Positions 1 to 8,226 of a stretch of 64,000 nt of DNA are shown here, piece after piece (positions within the stretch are counted from its first letter, which is position 1; each line of letters starts with the position of its first letter). The stretch covers positions 62,001 through 126,000 of the forward strand of contig NZ_JACXXN010000002.1 of NCBI RefSeq assembly GCF_014904695.1, given 5' to 3'. The notes below the pieces were generated by a model. That model was not told where the DNA came from. It was given only the letters and a program-made list of their open reading frames with translations, and did no database searches. The stretch comes from Nostoc sp. MG11. Lineage in GTDB: Bacteria; Cyanobacteriota; Cyanobacteriia; Cyanobacteriales; Nostocaceae. A program made the position numbers and the translations under genes.

Positions 1-1669
1 TTTGCTGCAACTGCTGCCAAGAAGTAATAAATTCATGCTGCACATTATAAGTAGCGCATAACTGAGCAAAATCAATATCCTGGGGAGTACCAAAAAACTC
101 TTCAAAAGATGGAGCAAAATTGGCAATGGGTAACATTTCAAAAATCCCACCGCCATTATTATTAATTAATACAATTGTCAGATGTCCGACAAACTTATTG
201 CGGATTAAAAAACCATTGGTGTCATGTAACAGAGCTAAGTCTCCTGTCAACATTACACTACTTTGCTGGCGATGGGCAATTCCCAAAGCTGTGGATAATG
301 TGCCATCAATGCCATTTGCACCCCGGTTAAAATACGATCGCACTCCTAAATTATTCGGTTTCCAGAAATACTCCACATCCCGTACAGGCATACTATTGGC
401 AATAAACAGAGGCGTTCCTGGCGGTAAAATCTGAGAAATTAACCAAGCTACTTTACTCTCAATTATTTCATCTATTTTCTCCATAGTCTGGTCAACAACT
501 AACCTGACCTTCGCTTCCGCATCACACCATTTATGCACATAATCTAAGGAGAAAGATAAATTTCTCTCCTCTGCCTTTATATCTTCTACAGATATCCGTA
601 AATGCGTCGTTCTGCCATGCAAAGGGTCAAGGTTTTGGTCGCTGTTGTCGATAACCCAGCGTCGCGGTTGGGTTGCATCTATCCAATTACGCAGTTCTTT
701 ACTTGTAGGCAATTCACCCACCTGAATCACCATTTTGGGTACTAACTGCTTTGCTAGTTGCTGATTTCGCAAAATCAGGTCGTAGGTAGAAATTAAATAA
801 GGGTTGAGGTCGGCATAATTTCTGACTGGGGAGAGTCCTTCTGCTAGTACTGGCCATTTAAGAGTTTGGGAAAGTTGAGCGATCGCTTTACAATACTCTT
901 GTGGCTGCTGCGGTTGAGCAACACCAGCGATGATGATACCGCGATCGCATTTTAGCCATTCTTGGGGAATAGGAAATGGGGAATGGGTAATGGGTAATAG
1001 GGTGGTGCTTGCTATTCCTACAAAAAAGTCTTCGGGGTGAAACTGTGACTGCAATAATTGTAGAGACGTTTCATGAAACGTCTCTACATCAGGAATGGGT
1101 GCAAGAGGATCGCGAAAGGGAATATTTAGATGTACTGGCCCCTTGCTTGGAGTTTGCGTTAGCGAAGCTCCTCTCCCAGAGGCTCGCTCCCAGCCATGAA
1201 TTACTATTTGTCGCAGATAAGCTAGCATTCCCATGTCTGAGGATGGTAAAGCTAGCTCTGCTTGCCAGTTTGGGTAATCACCATATAATTTACACTGATC
1301 TATAGTTTGTCCAGAATGACAATCTCGCAATTCCTGCGGTCTATCGGCGGTTAATACCAACAGTGGTACGCGACTATATGAGGCTTCAATTACTGCTGGG
1401 TAAAAGTTCGCCCCTGCTGTACCAGAGGTACAAAGTAGTGCTACAGGGCGTCCGGTTGCTTTAGCTTGTCCCAAGGCAAAAAAGGCGGCGGAGCGTTCAT
1501 CGAGAATGGAAATTGCTTCAATATCAGGTACTTGCTGGGCAAAAGCAACTGCTAGGGGTGTGGAGCGGGAACCGGGACAAATGACGGCATAAGCTAATCC
1601 CAGGCGCTTTAGCGTCTCCGTTAAAATATAAGCCCAAAGTTGATTAACATTCCTAAAGGCGATTAGCAT
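1..1669 (-). CDS. menD: MenD, SEPHCHC synthase (3' end outside window)
   Basis: ThDP-dependent 2-succinyl-5-enolpyruvyl-6-hydroxy-3-cyclohexene-1-carboxylate synthase. It joins isochorismate to 2-oxoglutarate in phylloquinone (photosystem I quinone) synthesis. Translation from the ATG at 1669 gives FRNVNQLW, PGSRSTPLAVAF, a TSGTAGANFYPAV segment, NRGANGIDG and LTGDLALLHDTNGF, all typical of MenD. About 556 codons are present and the last few tens lie beyond position 1. There is no stop or frameshift inside. Three repeat-like stretches are read through in frame, near residues 160-172, 194-204 and 223-236, so this protein carries peptide segments that family members normally lack. It is divergent from folB. 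Phylloquinone partner menB lies 12 kb away on the other strand. Confidence 0.95.
   Translation of the reverse strand, partial: MLIAFRNVNQLWAYILTETLKRLGLAYAVICPGSRSTPLAVAFAQQVPDIEAISILDERSAAFFALGQAKATGRPVALLCTSGTAGANFYPAVIEASYSRVPLLVLTADRPQELRDCHSGQTIDQCKLYGDYPNWQAELALPSSDMGMLAYLRQIVIHGWERASGRGASLTQTPSKGPVHLNIPFRDPLAPIPDVETFHETSLQLLQSQFHPEDFFVGIASTTLLPITHSPFPIPQEWLKCDRGIIIAGVAQPQQPQEYCKAIAQLSQTLKWPVLAEGLSPVRNYADLNPYLISTYDLILRNQQLAKQLVPKMVIQVGELPTSKELRNWIDATQPRRWVIDNSDQNLDPLHGRTTHLRISVEDIKAEERNLSFSLDYVHKWCDAEAKVRLVVDQTMEKIDEIIESKVAWLISQILPPGTPLFIANSMPVRDVEYFWKPNNLGVRSYFNRGANGIDGTLSTALGIAHRQQSSVMLTGDLALLHDTNGFLIRNKFVGHLTIVLINNNGGGIFEMLPIANFAPSFEEFFGTPQDIDFAQLCATYNVQHEFITSWQQLQQ
964..1002. repeat. 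GGGAATGGGTAATGGG-type repeat inside menD
   Basis: Purine-rich run of GGGGAAT/GGGTAAT units, read in frame by menD (residues about 223-236, giving an ITHSPFPIPQ-like peptide). A similar unit (CCCCATTCCCC) lies downstream of rbsK near 12790-12806, so it belongs to a dispersed family and not to menD itself. Confidence 0.75.
1059..1088. repeat. Perfect 30-bp palindrome inside menD
   Basis: The 15-base arm TGTAGAGACGTTTCA is followed directly by its exact reverse complement with no loop. Its length is a multiple of three, and menD reads through it without a stop (peptide VETFHETSL). This looks like a mobile palindromic repeat tolerated inside a coding region. Confidence 0.85.
1156..1191. repeat. 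Hairpin repeat inside menD
   Basis: A 36-base stretch with the GCGTTAGCGAAGC / GAGGCTCGCTCC sequence typical of dispersed hairpin repeats in Nostocales. Related sequence occurs near 7150-7185, 13600-13745 and 22980-23070. It is 12 codons long and in frame in menD (ERASGRGASLT-type peptide). Confidence 0.65.
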
Positions 1670-1868
1670 CAAATCCTATAGAGCTATAAAACAATCTTAA
1701 ATTTTAGATTTTGTTTAGGATATTTCCATTTAAAATCCGTCTGGGAAAGTTAAGCCAGTCTCTAAAACTCTGGTTCTCAGAGCAATGCGCTGGTTTTTCA
1801 AGTCAGGAAATTATCTCACAGGACTGGCTACACTTTCTGCAAGATATAAAATTCGCACTCAAATTCTT

Positions 1869-2237
1869 ATGGACTGCATTCATTTAACGGGAATTCGCTG
1901 CTATGGCTACACTGGTTATTTGCCAGAAGAACAAGTTTTAGGGCAATGGTTTGAGGTGGATGTGAAATTATGGCTAGATATCTCCACTGCTGCCAAGACC
2001 GACGCGATCAAAGATACTTTAGATTATCGCAGTGTCATTAGCTTAGTACAACATCTGGTAAAAACATCTAAGTTTGCTTTAGTGGAACGGTTAGTAGCCA
2101 CGATCGCAGATTCTATCCTCCAAGGGTGCGATCATGTTACACAAGTCCAAGTTATTTTGAGCAAACCCGCCGCGCCGATTCCAGACTTTAGCGGCAAAAT
2201 TAGCATTGAACTGACTAGAACTAAATCCGATCTCTGA
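1869..2237 (+). CDS. folB: FolB, dihydroneopterin aldolase
   Basis: Cleaves 7,8-dihydroneopterin to 6-hydroxymethyl-dihydropterin and glycolaldehyde in folate synthesis. The 122-residue product matches the family length. Conserved points visible are the GYTGYLPEEQ segment near the N-terminus, DYR (residues 52-54), catalytic-type Glu in LVERL (E73) and Lys in SKP (K99). The frame is open upstream to 1785, but the family starts at MDCIHLTG, so the ATG at 1869 is chosen. Divergent from menD with about 200 bases between them, which must hold both promoters. Confidence 0.9.
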   Translation: MDCIHLTGIRCYGYTGYLPEEQVLGQWFEVDVKLWLDISTAAKTDAIKDTLDYRSVISLVQHLVKTSKFALVERLVATIADSILQGCDHVTQVQVILSKPAAPIPDFSGKISIELTRTKSDL

Positions 2238-3179
2238 AGCCTAAGTGTGCTTTTCTTCTTAAACTAGACCTACCAACAAGCAGGGAGAGTGGATTTATCT
2301 GGAGGAGGTATCTAACAAACAGAATCTTTTCTTCCATCGCTCCATTCTCCTCTCTTTAATTTTCTCCTTTGTACTCGCTTATTCTCAAAAGCTAAAAAAT
2401 TATGTTATTTACTGATATACATTTAAATTGCATCTTTTAAAATGCCAGGATTTGTGGTCAAGTCTTGCACAGAAGTAGTAGATAGCTTCTAAGTAACTGG
2501 GCATAAATAAACATATATGTAGCAAAGTACTAGCATACATTTAAAAGCAAATTATACAAGGGTTTTGGACTGTTAAATATTTATTAATTATTACTGTTTA
2601 TTTATACATGCTTACTTGTTAAAGCATTTTTTTATACCGAAAACTATTTTCTGGCAATACAAACTTAGGTTTTTCTGTAATTTAAAAGGTGATCCACAAT
2701 TAAATTATTTAAGTACGTTTGTAAAAAATATATCAGTAATTTAGTAGTATCAAAAATTCAGGTTCCTGAGTAGCAGCAATATTTACATACAGATTTTATC
2801 TATGCTACGCAAGCATTGCACTGTTAATTGGTTAATGTCGAAGCTCAATACATTTTTAGGTAATTACCACATTAGACTGTGCTTTTTAAGAAAATAACTA
2901 TTGTATATTATTAAAAATAAGACTTTAATGGTTAGTAACTTTACGGCAATTTCAATTAAACGTTAACAACTTGATACTAACTGTATAGGTTAATCAGATT
3001 AACTTTGCTAAACACACAGACTATAATAGGTAAATAATATACTATTTGATCATTAGTTCAGTATTTTCGTCAATCAAGGAGATATGCAGTTATAAATTGA
3101 TTATTATAAAAATATTGACTTTCAGGTTTAGTTGATACGGACAACAGCATCTTAACCTTAGCAAACAGGTTATTGTAAC
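2238..3179. other. Long AT-rich intergenic region
   Basis: About 940 bases between folB and the REC-PAS-GGDEF gene. Very AT-rich, many stops in all frames, no convincing gene, RNA or repeat seen. It presumably holds the folB terminator and the leader and promoter of the downstream regulator. Confidence 0.5.
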
Positions 3180-4463
3180 ATGTTCGCACGTAGAATCCTA
3201 GTTGTTGAGGATGAAAAGATTCTAGCCTCAAATATCAGAAAAAGTTTACAAAAGTTAGGTTATTCTGTTCCAGAAACCACTCATTCTGGTGAAGAAGCAA
3301 TAAAAAAAGTAGCAGAGACTAATCCAAATTTAGTATTAATTGATATCTGTTTGACTGGTGAAATTGATGGTGAGCAGACGGCAGATATTATCCAAAATCG
3401 TTTTCATGTGCCTGTATTATATTTAACAGAGCATTCAGAATATACAAAATTACATCGAAAGCGACCAAGCGAGCCTTTCAGCTACATTACTAAACCATTT
3501 GTTGAAAAAGACTTACATATTGCAGTGGAAATGGCTCTGTACAAACACCAGATTGAAAAGAGATTACTGGAAGAAAAACAGAGGCTCATAGCAATTATTA
3601 ATAGCATGGGTTGTGCAGTGGTCGTGACATACGCCAATGGTTGTATTCAAATGATGAATCCTATAGCAGAAAACCTTACTGGTTGGAAGCAAGATGAAGC
3701 ATTTGGTAAAGATTTAATAGAAGTTGTCAGCTTGGTTAATAAAGATGTAGAAGAAACAATCAAAAATCTAGCTACACACTCAATAGAAGCAGGTGAGGTT
3801 TTGAATTTACCGGAAAATTGCACGCTGATTGCTAGAGATGGTAGAGAAATACAGATTGGGGATAATGTTGCACCCATCCGTGACCATAATGGCAACATTA
3901 CTGGTGCAGTTTTAATTTTTCAAGAAATCACTAAACGTAAGCAAACAGAGGCGCAACTGCTTCGTAATGCATTTTATGATGGATTAACAGCATTACCAAA
4001 TCGCGTCTTATTCCTGGATAGGCTTAAACAAGCAATTGAGCGTAGCAAACGCAGAAATGATTATTATTTTGCGGTTTTATTTCTGGATTTAGATGGCTTT
4101 AAAGAAATTAATGATCGTTTTGGGCATACAATGGGGGATGATTTTTTGGTCGAAATCGCCCGACGCTTGGAGTCATGCTTACGCAGTGGCGATACTGTAG
4201 CGCGATTTGGTGGCGACGAGTTTACTGTTCTTTTAGAGGATATCAAAGACGTTACCGACGCTACCAATGTTACCAAACGTATTCAAGACGCCTTAAGGAT
4301 ACCGCTGAGCCTGAATGGACATCAAGTATCTACTACAGCCAGCATTGGTATTGCTTTGAGTTTTAATCATTATGAGGAGCCAGCAAGTCTGTTACGAGAT
4401 GCTGATATTGCTATGTACCGAGCTAAGCAGCAGGGAAAAGCTACTTATGCCATATTTGGTTAA
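3180..4463 (+). CDS. REC-PAS-GGDEF response regulator (diguanylate cyclase)
   Basis: 427 residues in three parts. Residues 5-120 form a receiver domain with acidic pair E10/D11, phospho-acceptor D55 in LVLID and K105 in ITKPF. Residues about 135-255 form a PAS sensor (ends EITKRKQTEAQ). Residues 262-427 form a GGDEF domain with an intact GGDEF motif at 344-348 and a product-inhibition I-site RSGD at 335-338, five residues upstream. It is therefore likely an active, feedback-inhibited cyclic-di-GMP synthase controlled by an unlinked histidine kinase. No EAL domain is present. The long AT-rich leader upstream suggests a separate transcript. The signal is unknown. Confidence 0.9.
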   Translation: MFARRILVVEDEKILASNIRKSLQKLGYSVPETTHSGEEAIKKVAETNPNLVLIDICLTGEIDGEQTADIIQNRFHVPVLYLTEHSEYTKLHRKRPSEPFSYITKPFVEKDLHIAVEMALYKHQIEKRLLEEKQRLIAIINSMGCAVVVTYANGCIQMMNPIAENLTGWKQDEAFGKDLIEVVSLVNKDVEETIKNLATHSIEAGEVLNLPENCTLIARDGREIQIGDNVAPIRDHNGNITGAVLIFQEITKRKQTEAQLLRNAFYDGLTALPNRVLFLDRLKQAIERSKRRNDYYFAVLFLDLDGFKEINDRFGHTMGDDFLVEIARRLESCLRSGDTVARFGGDEFTVLLEDIKDVTDATNVTKRIQDALRIPLSLNGHQVSTTASIGIALSFNHYEEPASLLRDADIAMYRAKQQGKATYAIFG

Positions 4464-4468
4464 TTAAT

Positions 4469-4522
4469 CATTTGTCATCTGTCATTTGCCCTTTGTCCAA
4501 TGCTATTGACTATTGACTAATC
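4469..4522. repeat. ATTTGTCAT / ATTGACTATTGACTA short repeats
   Basis: Short degenerate repeats (CATTTGTCAT, ATTGACT) of the kind found at many gene ends in Nostocales. Similar runs occur at 29643-29662, 35285-35310, 49172-49202, 50354-50403 and 55740-55779. They sit between the GGDEF gene and the convergent patatin gene. Confidence 0.6.
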
Positions 4523-5691
4523 TGCAAAAACTTCTGTAATGCGGTTTGCACTTGTGGCTGGTTAATGTAAACCTCTCCGGCTTCAATCAAATTACTGATA
4601 TTCTCTGGACTTACATCATCAATATCATCACTCAAACGTTTGCCAGTTAAGTGTCGGTCAAGCTTGAATTGCAATCGTAAAACACGATCATTCATGATTT
4701 GCCTGGTAATATATTCGTAAATACCTGATGAGCCATCAAACAAAATACCAATTAGAGGCTGTGCCCATTCTATTAAGCCCCACTGTCGAGCTTGTTCATA
4801 TGGTATGATTCGGGTGCGATCGCCAGTTCCTATAGAAAGGATAGAAATTTCTTCAACTGCATAACCCAATCTGAGAGCTTCAGCAACGGCACAGCTGGAG
4901 GGGTTATTAGCAGCAACACCGCCATCAATGGCAGAGTATATACATTTAATCGAGTAGGTAGAGGTATTGTCGGGTACTTTTTCCCAAGGTGAGTCTATCA
5001 AAGCAAGTTGAATTGATCCTACATATTTTTTGAGATTGCGAGTTTGACCACTGCCTGTACCATTAGTAATTGTAATCTGCTTATCTTTATATACGTCTTC
5101 TATTGATGATGCATTATCGTCTAAAATGATGCCATTCGCAAATGCATTTTTAGCGATTCCGTTTACCGTTTTATCTAGTTTATGTGCTGGAAAATAAGTT
5201 GGAGCCGATGCTGAACAGACACACGCTTCCCACAAAGCGACATCACCATAACTTTTGTCTTGACGCCAACTTTTAAATATAATTGGTTCTCGGTTAATTG
5301 TGTCATAGGAGATAATTAACAGCATCGTCGAAGTGATATCACATATTTTTATATCACCGAAAGCACCTTTGCTAGCTTGAATCAAACCTTCATCAGAAAA
5401 CTTGGGTGCTGATAAACCGTACTTTAACAGTAAGCCAATTCGCTGTAGAGCAAAACGACTTTTGTAAGGAAATATTAGTGAGCTTTTTTGCTTGTATAGT
5501 TCAATAATTTCTTGGCTACTACATCCTCTTGCGATCGCACCTGCTAGAATTGACCCTGTAGAAGTTCCTGCAATTAAGTTAAAATACTTATTCAAGGGTT
5601 GGTCAATTTGCTTCTCAATCACTGCCAAAATACTGGCCGCAATTACTCCCCGAATTCCACCACCGTCCAAGCTTAAAATCCGAAAAGGCAT
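4510..5691 (-). CDS. Patatin-like phospholipase with inserted module
   Basis: Patatin-family lipid acyl hydrolase, 393 residues. The oxyanion motif GGGIRG is at residues 10-15, nucleophile Ser44 lies in GTSTG and the dyad Asp256 in DGG, so it should be active. The ATG at 5691 (MPFRILSLDGG) fits the family; an in-frame TTG seven codons upstream is less likely. Between FPAHKL and IDGG, where patatins usually have a short loop, there is an insert of roughly 60 residues (about 188-250). It contains GTGSGQTR, a YVGS step and VPDNTSTYSI, a pattern I know from phage tail and structural proteins. Convergent with the GGDEF gene. Substrate unknown. Confidence 0.85.
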   Translation of the reverse strand: MPFRILSLDGGGIRGVIAASILAVIEKQIDQPLNKYFNLIAGTSTGSILAGAIARGCSSQEIIELYKQKSSLIFPYKSRFALQRIGLLLKYGLSAPKFSDEGLIQASKGAFGDIKICDITSTMLLIISYDTINREPIIFKSWRQDKSYGDVALWEACVCSASAPTYFPAHKLDKTVNGIAKNAFANGIILDDNASSIEDVYKDKQITITNGTGSGQTRNLKKYVGSIQLALIDSPWEKVPDNTSTYSIKCIYSAIDGGVAANNPSSCAVAEALRLGYAVEEISILSIGTGDRTRIIPYEQARQWGLIEWAQPLIGILFDGSSGIYEYITRQIMNDRVLRLQFKLDRHLTGKRLSDDIDDVSPENISNLIEAGEVYINQPQVQTALQKFLQISQ

Positions 5692-5984
5692 ATTTACCCG
5701 AATTCTCTGCAATTTTTGGTTAGTTAATACAGCTTAATATAACTCAATTATTTTTATGATCAAAAATTTGGTTTTTTAGAAAGTTTATTAGAATGCAATT
5801 TGGCTACTAGTTGGTTTCAATTTAATGATAATTTAGTATAAGATTAGTAGTAGAAAAATTTGAGTACAGGTACTATTTTCTATTAAGAAATAATTTAAAA
5901 AATCTGCCAATGTTATGAATGCTTATATTCGGTAGATAAATTCTGTAATTACAATATATTCGATTGCACCTATAAATTATATAT

Positions 5985-6545
5985 ATGGAAAAAACAGAAA
6001 AACAGAAAATGCTTGCAGGCGAGTTATATCTTGCATACGATTCTGAATTAGTTGCTGAAAATAAGCAAGCCAGCCGTCTCCTACGAATGTACAATTCTAC
6101 AACTGAAGAACAGCAAGAGCCGCGGCGACAAATTTTGCAGGAATTATTTGGAAAAGTTGGACAACAAATATTAATTGTGCCACCCTTTCACTGTGACTAC
6201 GGCAGTAATATTTACGCTGGCAACGGATTATATATGAACTATGGCTGTGTGATTTTAGACTGCAATACAGTTCACATTGGTGAAAATGTTATGTGCGCTC
6301 CTTATGTGCAAATTTACACTGCTTATCACCCTACAGAACCAGAAATTCGTCTTTCCGGTAAAGAATTAGCTGCACCCATTAAGATTGGCAATAATGTCTG
6401 GATTGGTGGTGGTGCAATTATTTGTCCAGGGGTAACAATTGGTGATAATACAACCATTGGTGCTGGCAGTGTAGTTGTCAAAGACATACCTGAAAATGTC
6501 GTTGCTGCTGGCAATCCCTGCCGTATTATTCGGTATTTGTCATAG
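5985..6545 (+). CDS. Maltose/galactoside O-acetyltransferase family (hexapeptide repeat)
   Basis: 186 residues with the Maa/LacA/NodL layout: an N-terminal cap (MLAGELYLAYDSEL), then left-handed beta-helix hexapeptide repeats from about residue 60 on, and the closing motif AAGNPCRIIR. The catalytic His region AYHPTEPEIR and the IGNNVWIGGGAIICPGV turn are intact. It should move acetyl from acetyl-CoA to a sugar hydroxyl; the acceptor cannot be read from sequence. The ATG at 5985 is the only good start. Single gene, ending just before the convergent CcbP-like gene. Confidence 0.88.
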   Translation: MEKTEKQKMLAGELYLAYDSELVAENKQASRLLRMYNSTTEEQQEPRRQILQELFGKVGQQILIVPPFHCDYGSNIYAGNGLYMNYGCVILDCNTVHIGENVMCAPYVQIYTAYHPTEPEIRLSGKELAAPIKIGNNVWIGGGAIICPGVTIGDNTTIGAGSVVVKDIPENVVAAGNPCRIIRYLS

Positions 6546-6579
6546 AATTGAATTGCGATGCGATCGCTCATTACTCGTT

Positions 6580-6960
6580 TTAGAATTTGTATCCTCTAGC
6601 AAGCCAATAGTGCCAGTCTCCTAGTGCTTCTTGAGTTTCACTATCAGCATCTATAGCTACTATTTCAGATAACCTAGCAGAAAATACATCTTCATCTTTG
6701 CCATCTGGATAAACAACTTCCACAAACATATCTTTTAAACACTCATCGTCTGGTGCCATTCCCAGCACTTCGACTTGTTTCTCTTCGACGGAGGTAGATT
6801 TGCGTCCCTTTTTTGTCCACTTAGCCATAAAGGGTACGTTCAGAGTATCGTCGAGGTAGTAATACCAACCCATTGCCCGTTCTTCTTTATCTTCGGCATC
6901 GATAATGATTTCTGTTTTAATGCGATGCTCTCGGTTTTCGTCTGGTTCAACAGTAGGCAT
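6580..6960 (-). CDS. CcbP-like calcium-binding protein
   Basis: Small acidic protein of 126 residues. The ERAMGWYYYL motif (about 27-36), VEVLGMAPDDEC and a closing DWHYWLARGYKF match what I recall of CcbP, the cyanobacterial calcium-binding protein whose level controls free calcium during heterocyst differentiation in Anabaena. Many Asp/Glu side chains are available as ligands; there are no membrane segments or Cys pairs. The match to CcbP is from memory of the motif, so family membership is likely but orthology is not established. Starts at the ATG at 6960; neighbours give no functional clue. Confidence 0.7.
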   Translation of the reverse strand: MPTVEPDENREHRIKTEIIIDAEDKEERAMGWYYYLDDTLNVPFMAKWTKKGRKSTSVEEKQVEVLGMAPDDECLKDMFVEVVYPDGKDEDVFSARLSEIVAIDADSETQEALGDWHYWLARGYKF

Positions 6961-7104
6961 AAAACAACGGCTTGTGTATGATGCACTTTGACATGATACA
7001 TCCTTTTGGCAATATCTGACGACAAGCTGTTAAGCTAATGTGTCTCCAAGTTGCACATTCACTGGTTAAGACTGTCATTAGTCTTTTGTCTTTTTGGGAC
7101 TAAT

Positions 7105-7238
7105 GACAAAGCGCAAAGTCTGTTCGCCGGAAACCGGCGCTCAGACGCCAGTGACGCTCCTGCGGCGCTACCGCTACGCTAACGCACAAGTCGCTTAACC
7201 CGCCCAAGCGACTGGCTCAACTTTGTAAGAGAGGACAA
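7105..7238. repeat. GACAAAGCGCAAAG...GTAAGAGAGGACAA repeat, expanded copy
   Basis: Conserved ends GACAAAGCGCAAAGTCTG and AACTTTGTAAGAGAGGACAA flank a variable centre with hairpins (TTCGCCGG/CCGGCG, GCGGCGCTACCGCTACGC). The same ends occur at 21486-21545 and 49223-49282. This copy has an extra repeat nested inside. It fills most of the 314-base gap between the CcbP-like gene and the Uma2 gene. Confidence 0.75.
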
Positions 7239-7274
7239 GCTTTATGCATAAATAACACGTCTATACCTCTACCC

Positions 7275-7925
7275 CTATAAATTTTCTATCTGCTGTTTTA
7301 CCCAAGCGCGAAATGAATGAATCATCGGTATTTCCCCAATATTGAGACTCTCAGATAAAAATCGGGGAATTTCCGTAGCTAAGGGGAGATTTGCAAAACT
7401 AGGCGAAACATCACAGGGAATATACACACCTTCCTGTAACTTATAAATCTGCATTACAGGTTCGTCATAACGCCAAACTTCCGGTACACCCAAAGCTAGA
7501 TAGATGGCAAGTCGGTCAACAGAAGCGCTGGTATAGTCTACCTCAATGATTAAGTCTGGTGGTGGGTCTTGCGTCAAGTCGAGATTCTGCTTTTGTCTCA
7601 TCGCAGGTTCATTCTGAATGTAAAAACTTGAATCTGGTTCTACTCCCCGCAGTAAGTCTGGACGCTTACAAGTAACTGAATCAGTGCTTTTCAGGTTGAG
7701 GTTAAGTTCTTCTGCTAAAGCAAAAACTAAATGTTCGAGAAGTCTATTGTTATACTCATGGGGCATTAAAGGAGTCATGACTTCTAGTACCCCCTGGTCG
7801 TAAGCCAGTCGTGTGGCACGATTATCCCCTATTTCTGCAAGAATGCTTTCAAAGGTCTGCCAACTGAGGTTTTGCAGTACGGCCCGTTGAGAAATAGTTG
7901 CTGTAATTGTCAGCATAGATTTCAT
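7275..7925 (-). CDS. Uma2 family endonuclease (DUF820)
   Basis: 216 residues of the cyanobacteria-rich Uma2/DUF820 family, which has a PD-(D/E)XK nuclease fold. Recognisable pieces are LVFALAEELN, the acidic RGVEPDSSFYI strand, and PPDLIIEVDYTS. The family is expanded in filamentous cyanobacteria and its biological role is unclear; nuclease activity is inferred from the fold. The ATG at 7925 fits; a second ATG three codons in is possible. Two more family members lie at 45.0-46.4 kb. Confidence 0.85.
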   Translation of the reverse strand: MKSMLTITATISQRAVLQNLSWQTFESILAEIGDNRATRLAYDQGVLEVMTPLMPHEYNNRLLEHLVFALAEELNLNLKSTDSVTCKRPDLLRGVEPDSSFYIQNEPAMRQKQNLDLTQDPPPDLIIEVDYTSASVDRLAIYLALGVPEVWRYDEPVMQIYKLQEGVYIPCDVSPSFANLPLATEIPRFLSESLNIGEIPMIHSFRAWVKQQIENL

Positions 7926-7968
7926 CTGAGGTTTTTTATCAAGATATCAAGAAATTTGCTTTGTTTGA

Positions 7969-8226
7969 TTTGAGGCTCCAGAAAGTGTGGCATTTGATGG
8001 CAAAAATTTGACCCTTGCTGATGTTAAATTGCTGATTTATCCTAAGTTTGCTAATATACTTCGTAACCCTAGATTAGTAAGTGTACTGGGTGCAACTGCA
8101 CGAATCGATACTCATGTTGCCCCCTATGTTGCTGTACCTGAACCTGAAAATGTGCTAACAACTTTGCTAGCGGGTGCGGCTCTTTTGGTAACTAGATTTT
8201 GTATTCAAAAAATTAAATGCACTTAA
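7969..8226 (+). pseudogene. C-terminal remnant of a PEP-CTERM protein
   Basis: Open frame after a TGA at 7966, possible GTG start at 7987, about 80 codons. The end is a clear PEP-CTERM sorting signal: VPEP, then a hydrophobic stretch LTTLLAGAALLV and a basic tail (RFCIQKIK). There is no N-terminal signal peptide and almost no mature domain, so this is the tail of a lost exported protein. It overlaps the 3' end of the convergent CrtISO-like gene by 14 bases, which may have preserved it. A complete PEP-CTERM protein is at 23487. Confidence 0.55.

Noticed and set aside
1009-1305. Plus-strand frame of 98 codons
   Set aside because: Antisense to menD, which has clear family motifs on the minus strand; the ORF begins within a repeat.
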